From: UBA6165 sp044233745
GTDB taxonomy: Bacteria > Bacteroidota > Bacteroidia > Flavobacteriales_D > Crocinitomicaceae
Reading direction: 5' to 3'
Assembly: GCA_044233745.1 (NCBI GenBank)
Contig: JBIIJN010000071.1
Span: 1-14,635 of the forward strand
DNA length: 14,635 nt
Below the pieces are notes generated by a model. That model ran no database searches. It worked only from the letters and a program-made list of their open reading frames with translations, and was not told where the DNA came from. Shown piece after piece: positions 6,458 through 14,000 of this stretch (positions are counted from its first letter, which is position 1; each line of letters opens with the position of its first letter). The position numbers and the translations under genes are program-made.

Positions 6458-7956
6458 TGAAGCGCATCTATGTCATATTGCTCCTCGTTTTTCTTCCCAT
6501 GTTTTCTTGGGGACAGGAATTTGTGCCTTGGGATTCCTATTATTGGCAAGACAGTGCCAGCAACAGCCAAGAATATGATTTCGACTTCCACAGTGCCATT
6601 TATCCCAGAATCAACAAGCGAAGAACAGATTTTGGTGCCAATTTGGATAAATCTTATCTGCCCAAGCGCTGGTCTTTTATGCCTGTGAGCGATTTTGTTG
6701 TAGATTTAAGCAGACCTGGAAATGCACGCATTGGTGCTGGATTTGCCGCTAATTATGTGCCCATTCGTGGAATGCATCTGCGGTTTGCCTATGTGGCTGG
6801 TTATGCCATTGAAGAAACACGTCCATACGGAGGAAGCGCCAGTCCTTATAGTTTCCTGCGCTGGAATATCCCCAATTTTGGAACACACTACCACGATATT
6901 CGAACACGCTTGAGCTATTCGCCCAATAAATATTTCAATTTTCAAGTGGGTCTTGATCAAAACCGTTTTGGAGAAGGCGACCGCTCTTTGTTGTTAGACG
7001 ATTACGGTTCGCCCTACCCATTTGCTGCCTTTCGCTTGAAACTTTGGCGCGCAGAATATGTGCTCTTGCACACCTATTTGCACACACCCAATCCCGGACA
7101 AAGCAACTTCCGACCCAAACACAGTACGATGCACTATCTGAGTTTGAATCTCTTCAAAGGCTTCAATATTGGCTTTTTTGAGACAGTCGTTTATGATGGT
7201 GTCATTGAAGGTCAACGGCGTGGATTTGAATTTGAATACCTCAATCCGATGGTCGTGTATCGCCCGGTGGAATATGGTTTAGGTTCAACCGATAAAATTC
7301 AAATTGGCGTCAATCTGTCCTACCGCTTTTCGCCCAAACTGATGCTCTACGGACAAGTAATCATCGATGAATTTTTGTTGAAAGAAGTCCGCGCCAGAAA
7401 TCGTTGGTGGGCCAATAAATTTGGCTTTCAATTCGGTTTAAAAGGACAAAGCGAATGGAACGATGGTCAGATTTCATACAGCTCTGAAGTCAATGTGGTG
7501 CGACCTTTCACCTACGGACACAACAACCCCGGGCAATCCTTCACCAACATGAACTTGCCTCTAGCACATCCGTATGGTGCCAATTTCGCAGAAAATTCAA
7601 CGCGCTTTTTATACCGTAAAAACCGCTGGGATTATGGCTTGGATCTGGTTTATCTCCTTCGCGGCGAAAACACCAATTACCAATACGGCAGCGACATCAA
7701 CATATCCAATATGAATCGCCCTTTAGATGACGATGGCAAACGCATCGACTATGGTTACCACATCGGAAGCGGCATGAAATATAACTTATTAAAACTGCAG
7801 GCCACGGTGGGCTACCAAATATTCCCAAAATACCGCATGCGCGCCTTCATCACCCTCGATTCATCTTGGCTCAGCCAACAAGGCAGCACCAACAACTACA
7901 TCGGGGTTTTCTTCGGATTTAGAAGTGAGCTGTGGAATGATCGGAGGAATTATTAG
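6457..7956 (+). CDS. Outer-membrane protein of the capsule-assembly Wzi / RemB-like family (copy 2)
   Basis: A 499-residue protein with a textbook signal peptide, MKRIYVILLLVFLPMFSWG, probably cut before Gln20. The core segment FQVGLDQNRFGEGDRSLLLDD (about 162-182) followed by YGSPYPF aligns with the same region of copy 1 and is closer to the RemB form. Many beta strands of barrel type follow. The ATG at 6457 overlaps the previous stop by one base (TGATG); an in-frame TTG at 6454 is a less likely start. The two proteins are diverged paralogues (about 500 and 537 residues) and may form a heteromer or handle different polymers. This is the last gene of the galE cluster. Confidence 0.78.
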   Translation: MKRIYVILLLVFLPMFSWGQEFVPWDSYYWQDSASNSQEYDFDFHSAIYPRINKRRTDFGANLDKSYLPKRWSFMPVSDFVVDLSRPGNARIGAGFAANYVPIRGMHLRFAYVAGYAIEETRPYGGSASPYSFLRWNIPNFGTHYHDIRTRLSYSPNKYFNFQVGLDQNRFGEGDRSLLLDDYGSPYPFAAFRLKLWRAEYVLLHTYLHTPNPGQSNFRPKHSTMHYLSLNLFKGFNIGFFETVVYDGVIEGQRRGFEFEYLNPMVVYRPVEYGLGSTDKIQIGVNLSYRFSPKLMLYGQVIIDEFLLKEVRARNRWWANKFGFQFGLKGQSEWNDGQISYSSEVNVVRPFTYGHNNPGQSFTNMNLPLAHPYGANFAENSTRFLYRKNRWDYGLDLVYLLRGENTNYQYGSDINISNMNRPLDDDGKRIDYGYHIGSGMKYNLLKLQATVGYQIFPKYRMRAFITLDSSWLSQQGSTNNYIGVFFGFRSELWNDRRNY

Positions 7957-7983
7957 GGCTCTTTAGACAGACATAAAGTTGTA

Positions 7984-8020
7984 ACCAATTGGTATTCAGT
8001 TTCGTAATAAAATGAAACTG
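7984..8020. promoter_or_regulatory. Palindrome and inverted repeat upstream of cas1
   Basis: The 77-base gap before cas1 contains a 10-bp palindrome ACCAATTGGT (7984-7993). Next comes an inverted repeat CAGTTTC (7997-8003) with GAAACTG (8014-8020) around a 10-base AT-rich loop. No good TAnnTTTG box is present; TAAAGTTG nearby has one mismatch. These could form an operator for cas1-cas2 or a weak terminator for the operon upstream, but there is no T-run. Either use is inference. Confidence 0.35.
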
Positions 8021-8033
8021 ATAAACCAAGAAC

Positions 8034-8918
8034 ATGATCAAACGCTCTATCCTCATCGAAAACAAAGCCTCGATACATTCTAAAGATTTGCAACTGCACA
8101 TCAAAACTGATGCACGAGAAACAACAATTCCCATTGAAGACATCGGGTTTCTGCTAATCGACAACAGCGAAACCTACCTCAGCATAAACGCAATGAATTT
8201 GATGGTAGATAACAACACTGCTATTATTATTTGCGGGAAAAATCATTTACCAAATGGTATGTTTTTGAATTTGAACAGTCACCACATTCAACAAGAGATT
8301 TTCAGGAAACAGATTGAAGCCAGTGTGCCATTGAAAAAACAACTTTGGCAACAAACCATCATCGAAAAAATCAAAAATCAAGGTGAACTGCTCAATAAAA
8401 TGACCGGAAAACCAAACCCTTTAGATACATTCGCAAGTCGAGTTTTGAGCGGTGACACCAGCAACATGGAAGGTGCAGCAGCCTCATATTATTGGAAAAC
8501 TTTTTTCGATTTCAACTTCAAACGCGAGCGTTTTGGCGATTACCCCAATAGTTTTCTCAATTATGGATATGCAATTTTGCGAGCGGCAGTGGCACGTTCA
8601 CTTTCGGCAAGTGGCTTGCTCAACACCTTAGGCATTCATCACAAAAGCAAATACAATGCTTTCGCTTTAGCAGACGACATTATGGAGCCTTTCCGTCCTT
8701 TGGTTGATGAAAAAGTAGCTGAAATTATGCAAGAGTTTGATGAACAAGAACTCACAACGGCCATCAAATCCGAATTGCTCAACATACTTACCAGAACAGT
8801 TTATTTCAAAGATGAAAAAAGTCCGTTGATGGTCGCGATTCAAAAAACAGCAGCATCACTGCAACAATGCTACTACGGTGATAAAAAGAAAATCAACTAC
8901 CCCAAATTATGGAACTAA
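8034..8918 (+). CDS. cas1: CRISPR-associated endonuclease Cas1, type II
   Basis: A 294-residue metal-dependent integrase that, with Cas2, inserts new spacers at the leader end of the array. The three metal ligands are visible: Glu146 in SNMEGAAASYYW, His202 or His203 in LGIHHKSKYNAFALADD, and Glu218 in MEPFRPLVD. The N-terminal beta domain (residues 1-90) and alpha-helical C-terminal domain are in the usual order, and the length is normal for type II Cas1. cas2 overlaps its 3' end by 10 bases, so the two are co-translated. No csn2 or cas4 accompanies them, which fits subtype II-C. It is transcribed away from the outer-membrane operon in the same direction; a dedicated promoter was not convincingly seen. 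Confidence 0.96.
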   Translation: MIKRSILIENKASIHSKDLQLHIKTDARETTIPIEDIGFLLIDNSETYLSINAMNLMVDNNTAIIICGKNHLPNGMFLNLNSHHIQQEIFRKQIEASVPLKKQLWQQTIIEKIKNQGELLNKMTGKPNPLDTFASRVLSGDTSNMEGAAASYYWKTFFDFNFKRERFGDYPNSFLNYGYAILRAAVARSLSASGLLNTLGIHHKSKYNAFALADDIMEPFRPLVDEKVAEIMQEFDEQELTTAIKSELLNILTRTVYFKDEKSPLMVAIQKTAASLQQCYYGDKKKINYPKLWN

Positions 8919-9238
8919 ATGCGTACAGAATTATGTGGCTATTTGTATTTTTTGACTTGCCCACCGAAACGAAAAAGGACAGACGAAATGCCCAACAGTT
9001 TCGCAAAAACCTCATGAAAGATGGATTTACGATGATGCAATTTTCTGTTTACACCCGTCATTGCGCCAGTAGTGAAAGCGCTGATGCCCACGAAAAGCGC
9101 GTGAATGCTTTATTACCACCACTTGGAAAAGTGAGTTTGTTGCGCATTACCGACAAACAATACGGCAACATTGCCAACTTTTGGGGTCGAGCAGCATTAG
9201 AAGCAGCACCTCAGCCTAAGCAATTGGAATTATTCTAA
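8909..9238 (+). CDS. cas2: CRISPR-associated protein Cas2, type II
   Basis: A 109-residue ferredoxin-like protein that dimerises between two Cas1 dimers in the spacer-integration complex. The first strand WLFVFFDLPTET carries the conserved Asp16. The middle LMKDGFTMMQFSVYTRHC and the C-terminal tail ending QLELF are typical of type II-C Cas2 proteins. The start ATG lies inside the cas1 3' end. It is followed by 57 bases with a new promoter that serves the toxin-antitoxin pair. Confidence 0.95.
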   Translation: MELNAYRIMWLFVFFDLPTETKKDRRNAQQFRKNLMKDGFTMMQFSVYTRHCASSESADAHEKRVNALLPPLGKVSLLRITDKQYGNIANFWGRAALEAAPQPKQLELF

Positions 9239-9251
9239 ACCTATAAAATAC

Positions 9252-9281
9252 TTGAGTTCGTTCTGTTTTTTCTTAATTTTG
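9252..9281 (+). promoter_or_regulatory. Bacteroidota promoter of the toxin-antitoxin operon
   Basis: TTG at 9252-9254 and TAATTTTG at 9274-9281 are separated by exactly 19 bases, the ideal Bacteroidota -33/-7 arrangement. The antitoxin ATG follows 14 bases later. This indicates that the toxin-antitoxin pair is transcribed independently of cas1-cas2. Confidence 0.7.
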
Positions 9282-9295
9282 TAAAAACTTAGGTT

Positions 9296-9505
9296 ATGAC
9301 AACATTTACATTAAAACTCGATACAAGCAGCAAGGCAGCAAGAGTCTTTCTTGAATTTCTAAAGACGTTAGCATTTGTCCAAATCGAAGAACAGAAACAG
9401 AAATCCGAATACAATCCAGAATTCGTAAAAAAAATCCAAAAAGCCAGAAAAGAGAAAGGAGGCAAAACTGTTACATCTGAGAATTTATGGGAGCTTATCA
9501 AGTAA
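9296..9505 (+). CDS. DUF2683-type antitoxin
   Basis: A 69-residue protein, MTTFTLKLDTSSKAARVFLEF, that resembles DUF2683 antitoxins from Bacteroidota. It has a short N-terminal beta strand and a helical stretch with the KALL/RVFLEFLKTL-like pattern, likely the DNA-binding and dimerisation part. A charged linker follows, then a C-terminal segment ending SENLWELIK that would bind the toxin. It overlaps the downstream toxin gene by 19 bases, the usual antitoxin-first arrangement. By analogy it neutralises the toxin and represses its own promoter. Family assignment is from memory of sequence pattern and context. Confidence 0.75.
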   Translation: MTTFTLKLDTSSKAARVFLEFLKTLAFVQIEEQKQKSEYNPEFVKKIQKARKEKGGKTVTSENLWELIK

Positions 9506-9768
9506 TTATCCGGCCAAGTGCGGAGAAAGACTTGGTCAAACATAAAAAAGCGGGTGATACCATACTTCTTAAAAAAATCACTGCCATAATTAAAGATTTA
9601 GAAGAGCATCCCTACTCAGGGATTGGGCATCCCGAACCCTTGAAACATGAATTTTCTGGGCTTTGGTCAAGGCGCATCAACCAAAAACACCGCATCATTT
9701 ACGAGGTTATCGACGAAGTGGTGACCGTTTACGTTATTTCTGCCTTTGGTCATTACGGCGACAAATAA
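9487..9768 (+). CDS. Txe/YoeB-family mRNA interferase toxin
   Basis: A 93-residue RelE-superfamily protein of the Txe/YoeB branch, ribosome-dependent or free RNases that cut mRNA when the antitoxin is lost. Seen are AEKDLVKHKKAG, HPYSGIGHPEPLKHEFSGLWSRRINQKHRIIYEV and the C-terminal AFGHYGDK. Glu50 (PEPLKHEF region), the SRRI arginines and the terminal HY correspond to the catalytic and RNA-contact region in YoeB. The exact residue alignment was not verified. The ATG at 9487 lies inside the antitoxin gene. The gene is complete with no sign of inactivation. A bidirectional terminator lies 26 bases after it, before the CRISPR array. Confidence 0.88.
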   Translation: MGAYQVIIRPSAEKDLVKHKKAGDTILLKKITAIIKDLEEHPYSGIGHPEPLKHEFSGLWSRRINQKHRIIYEVIDEVVTVYVISAFGHYGDK

Positions 9769-9793
9769 AAAATCCAAACCCTTTTTTAAAAAC

Positions 9794-9842
9794 AAAAAAT
9801 GCCCCAATCATGGGTTATCAGGCCATAAAAGGGGCGTTTTTT
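9794..9842. terminator. Bidirectional Rho-independent terminator between toxin gene and array
   Basis: AAAAAATGCCCC (9794-9805) pairs with GGGGCGTTTTTT (9831-9842), with one T-G wobble. An inner stem ATGG (9810-9813) with CCAT (9823-9826) extends the hairpin. A-run on one side and T-run on the other make it work in both directions: for the toxin transcript on plus and for the CRISPR array transcript on minus. Confidence 0.8.
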
Positions 9843-9845
9843 ATA

Positions 9846-9905
9846 AACGATATTAAGCTTCTATCCCACGCTATTAGAAGGCTCAAGCCGCCAACTAATA
9901 TCGTT
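9846..9905. repeat. Inverted copy of repeat edge at the distal (trailer) end of the array
   Basis: AACGATATTA (9846-9855) is the exact reverse complement of TAATATCGTT (9896-9905), which covers the outer 9 bases of the leftmost CRISPR repeat plus one flanking base. Between them CTTCTA (9859-9864) can pair with TAGAAG (9875-9880), giving an extended imperfect hairpin. On the minus-strand array transcript this would fold the 3' end of the last repeat back onto the trailer. Confidence 0.55.
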
Positions 9906-10917
9906 CTTTCCAATCTTTAATCAAACCACAACAGTAGTGAATTGTCTAAAATGAAACGGACTAATATCGTTCTTTCCAATCTTTAATCAAACCACAACAA
10001 GAACGGTAACGGCTTATGATTCGGACGGAATATCGTTCTTTCCAATCTTTAATCAAACCACAACGTGTGTTTGGCGACATGATTATGTTCGTTAATATCG
10101 TTCTTTCCAATCTTTAATCAAACCACAACACACACGCAAACGAAACGCAATTAGCGTACAATATCGTTCTTTCCAATCTTTAATCAAACCACAACCCAGT
10201 CAAAGTGATAGGCGCTAACTGCCCAATATCGTTCTTTCCAATCTTTAATCAAACCACAACATTTAAATGCTCATGATTCGCGCATTGTAGAATATCGTTC
10301 TTTCCAATCTTTAATCAAACCACAACGTAGGGCAGGCACATAACACGCATAGACTTAATATCGTTCTTTCCAATCTTTAATCAAACCACAACAAGTGGTG
10401 GTGGTTCATTGTCCCATTCTTTAATATCGTTCTTTCCAATCTTTAATCAAACCACAACGATTACAGTGAACTTGATAAACACATTTGGAATATCGTTCTT
10501 TCCAATCTTTAATCAAACCACAACGAGGTATGCAACGAACACTACACAACCGAAAATATCGTTCTTTCCAATCTTTAATCAAACCACAACGGCATGGCGT
10601 TCATGTTTAAGTACCGAACAAATATCGTTCTTTCCAATCTTTAATCAAACCACAACATCAATTGTTTCAGGACGTGTAAAAAATTAATATCGTTCTTTCC
10701 AATCTTTAATCAAACCACAACATTGATGCAGCGCAACCGGTGCGCGATTAAATATCGTTCTTTCCAATCTTTAATCAAACCACAACAATAGAAGCGCTTA
10801 TCAATTTATCAATTATAATATCGTTCTTTCCAATCTTTAATCAAACCACAACAGCACTCTCGTTGCTGTACCTTGTCTGCGAATATCGTTCTTTCCAATC
10901 TTTAATCAAACCACAAC
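9897..10917 (-). CRISPR. Type II-C CRISPR array, 16 repeats and 15 spacers
   Basis: Sixteen identical 36-bp repeats. On plus they begin AATATCGTTC and end AACCACAAC; in the transcribed sense they begin GTTGTGGTTTG and end AACGATATT. Starts on plus are 9897, 9963, 10029, 10094, 10160, 10225, 10291, 10357, 10423, 10489, 10555, 10621, 10686, 10751, 10817 and 10882. Ten spacers are 30 nt. Five are 29 nt: those at 10065, 10196, 10657, 10722 and 10853. No spacer is duplicated and no repeat is degenerate, so the older end cannot be told from decay. Direction is assigned to minus because the GTTGTGG end must be the crRNA repeat 5' end that pairs with the anti-repeat found at 14518-14543. The leader is thus at 10918-11039. 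Confidence 0.98.
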
Positions 10918-10963
10918 GGAAAATCCGTGCAAGAAAAATCGGTTGATTTTCCGTTGTGGTTTG
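10907..10963. repeat. Perfect 19-bp inverted repeat across the leader-repeat junction
   Basis: CAAACCACAACGGAAAATC (10907-10925) and GATTTTCCGTTGTGGTTTG (10945-10963) are exact reverse complements with a 19-base loop. The first 11 bases of the left arm are the end of the leader-proximal repeat; the remaining 8 are leader. In the minus-strand pre-crRNA, the leader copy of CAAACCACAAC would base-pair with GUUGUGGUUUG of the first repeat. That is the region bound by tracrRNA. A smaller alternative hairpin (GATTTT 10945-10950 with AAAATC 10935-10940) lies in the loop side. Confidence 0.85.
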
Positions 10964-11021
10964 GTATCTAAGCGGCTCGATTACCAGTATGTCAAAGAAC
11001 AATCAAAATGTTAAATCAAAA

Positions 11022-11053
11022 CAAAAGTAAAGTTTTGAATCAACACTTTTCAA
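11022..11053 (-). promoter_or_regulatory. Candidate promoter of the CRISPR array in the leader
   Basis: On the minus strand TACTTTTG (plus 11029 to 11022) matches the TAnnTTTG -7 box, and TTG (plus 11053 to 11051) lies 21 bases upstream, within the last codons of cas9. Transcription would start near 11016 and read about 100 bases of leader before the first repeat. The rest of the AT-rich leader shows no better match. Confidence 0.5.
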
Positions 11054-14000
11054 TTTTTCCAGAGGCTGAAATTTTTACTTTTATTGGATTAAAGCTATCC
11101 CAACCAGTTTTTCCATCACCAAAGCTTTGAATTCTCACGTAATAAGGATGGAAATTACTTTGTATAGACGATTCAGAGCTCAATCTATACTCGTAAAACT
11201 TCGAAGACAATTTCTGCACTCTATACAAGTGTTTCTTTAACAAAACATAATTAGGCGCTTCCCAATTAATTTCATCCTCCTTCAAGCCCAACAAAAACAT
11301 ATCATTGATGTGCAAAGTGGTTACAATTTCTTTACCGCCTGTAGGCAATTGATACGCCGGATAACCATTGCGTTTTCTTTCAACCACCGTCCAAAAGGTA
11401 ACCACATCTTCTTTTAGGTTCCCGTTTTCATCTTTGTAAATCAAAACGTGGTGGTTGTTTCGTGGGTTCACCCATTGGTTAACCTCATCTTTCAATTTTT
11501 CTGCACCGCTGAAATTTTCCTTCATTCGCACTTTTAAAATTGTTACAGGCTCACCGTTTTTATTGGGCAAGAAAATTTGAGGCTGTTTGATTCCGTTTTC
11601 ATCAACAATAAAAAAAGTATTGGCTGGCACTTTATCATTTTGAAAGCCGCCAAGAAACTCAATGCGCTTAAAAACTAATTCGCGTATTTTAGAATCCACA
11701 ACTTTTTCCAAATGTTTTGCAGTGCTAATAGAATCAATAGATTTTCTTACATGATACGCTTGCTCAGAGAATGGAGCTTTTCTTTGTCCGTAAACCGTTT
11801 CCATGTGCAATTGCCCGCGAGCCGCGACACCTTTGTTTTTGTGAACCACGCCATTTTTTTCCGCTTTATGGGTTCTAACTGTGATTGTGTTGTTTACTCT
11901 TTTGTGTGAAACCAAAATTTGGTTCACCGCATTTTCAGCATCATCTCTAAATGAATCCCAAGGCATCGGGAAATGTTTCAATTCTGGCTTTCTATTGTGG
12001 CGGTTCCAATTGGATAATTCTTGCACATAAGAAACCTTTGTGCAAGCCAAAACCAAAGCATCAACAGCATGATGGCGGTGGTCTTCCCTTGATTTTGCAT
12101 CATCTTCTACATTCAAAATACCATTCAAGCCCCATTTGTGGCGCAAATTGGAAGTGGCTTGACCAGGAGCAACAACAATTTTTTTACAAATTTTAGAAAG
12201 GTACTCTTTAGCTTCTCTACTAATATAACGCGTGTCATTCAATTGGCGCGAACTAAAGTCATCATCAAATTTTTGCTGCACAAAACGTTTGAACTTTTGA
12301 TAGGCATTTGGATATTCTTTGGTGTCGGAAAAAAGCTTTAAGGCACGTTCTTTTATTACTGACCAATTAGCCTCATCGCCTCCGTAAAATTCAAACGGTG
12401 TTTTATTGCCTTTTTTTCTGTTTTCATCAGCAAAACATAAAGTCTTATTGGCAAAACTATCATTTAATGACCGGCTCCAAGGATGAATATGCTCAATTTG
12501 CACTTCACCAGAATAAAGTTGAGCAAAAGAAATCGGCTTTCCAGTGTAAGGACATGTGTTTTTACATTCTTCCCAAAGTTTGTATAATAGAATGTTATCG
12601 TGTGTAATTCTGATGCCTTCATAATTCAAACGTTCTTTGACACGGTCGTTTTCCTTTTCTAATCTTTGATTTTCTCGTCTTATTTTTTGCCGCTGTGATT
12701 TAGATATTTTAAGGTCTCTTGCCATTTCAACTTTGATTTCATCAAATTTGCCGTATTCATCTATAAGTTCATTGACCAGTTTTCTCAACTCGAAAAGTGC
12801 CGTGGTTACGATTGGGTTTTTGATGGCTTGTATTTCCTTATCCGCTTCTTTTCCAGTTGGAAGTTTTTCGAATAAATCCATGACTTGAATGGAAGCTGAG
12901 TGGTGATACAATTTGGAAAGTTGTTTTTCAGTAAGCCCATAATCCTTTACCAAAATCTCTTTGATTGTATCAATAAATCCACCTTGAATTTTTGAACGCA
13001 CAATAGACTCCACATTATCCAACAGAAAATTGCGTTTTTCATCGCTCAAATTATCCCAATGTTCACCAAAAGCATTTTTAATTCCACCAAATACCACAGC
13101 CACATCATAAGTGAAGCCTAATTTTAAAAATGGCAGAATATTATTGATTGCTTTTCGACTTATACTTGAATAACCATCTTTCAAATTAAACTTTGAGATA
13201 GCTGTAGCTTGCTCTTCGTTGAAACCCCAGTTTTCAATAGCATATTCCTTGAGGTTGGATTTGCTGTCGAAGAAATAGAGTACATGCCAAATATTTTCTC
13301 GTTCCTTGTCTGAAAAATCGAACCATTTTTTACCAAAAAACTTTTTATTCGAAATATTTGAAATGGTGTATGTTCCAACAATTTTATCTTCATCCTTATA
13401 GTTGAACTTGAATTCGGCGCTTTCTTTTCCGATTGCCTTTCTGATTTTTTTGAAATCTGGTTTTTCATTAGCGAAAAGAAAATCTACTATTTTCAATTTT
13501 TCTTCTGCGGTTATTTTCTTTCCATTGTACTCAACAGTGTTCACCCATTGCCATACACGAAATTCTTCAAATGGTATGGCACTAAGCGGGCACTTCGTTT
13601 TATTGGGTTCAAAAGTACAATTACCAACCAAATGTTTTTGTGAACGCAAGGGTCTCTGGTGAAATAGAATGCCGTCCTCTTTATACCCATCTAACTTTCT
13701 TCCCCCAAAAAACTGTTTCAAATTAGAATTTAAAGTACTGTGATGTTTAGCTTGAAAATCCCAGATTTTTTCAAATTCATCCACATACATTTTTCGCGTT
13801 GTATATCGATTTCGAACCCGTTCAAGACCTTGCTGAAAAGGCACATTTTCTTTTGGACGGATCTCATTCAAATAGCTTCCCAATGTTTTATCCTCAATGC
13901 TTTTCTGAGTTTCCGTAATTCCAATTTTTCCCTCTTTGGGGTTGCCCTTGAAAATAGCGCCGTCATCAGTTCCACCTTTTCTACTGTTGCTCAAAAACCC

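Noticed and set aside
9663..9920. Open frame overlapping the toxin gene end and running into the array
   Set aside because: It is an alternate frame of the toxin and crosses the terminator and the first repeat.
10409..10687. Open frame of 92 codons across the CRISPR repeats
   Set aside because: It translates the repeat four times with spacer-derived residues between; it is an artefact of the array.
9897..10917. Array transcribed on the plus strand
   Set aside because: The GTTGTGG end must pair with the anti-repeat 3' end and adjoin the spacer. The tracrRNA tail follows the anti-repeat only in the orientation that makes the array minus-strand.
10953..10973. Leader copy of CAAACCACAAC (minus strand) as a second tracrRNA
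   Set aside because: Only 11 bases match, there is no nexus or terminator after it, and it runs straight into the array. The anti-repeat at 14518-14543 is far better, so the copy is treated as a leader hairpin arm.
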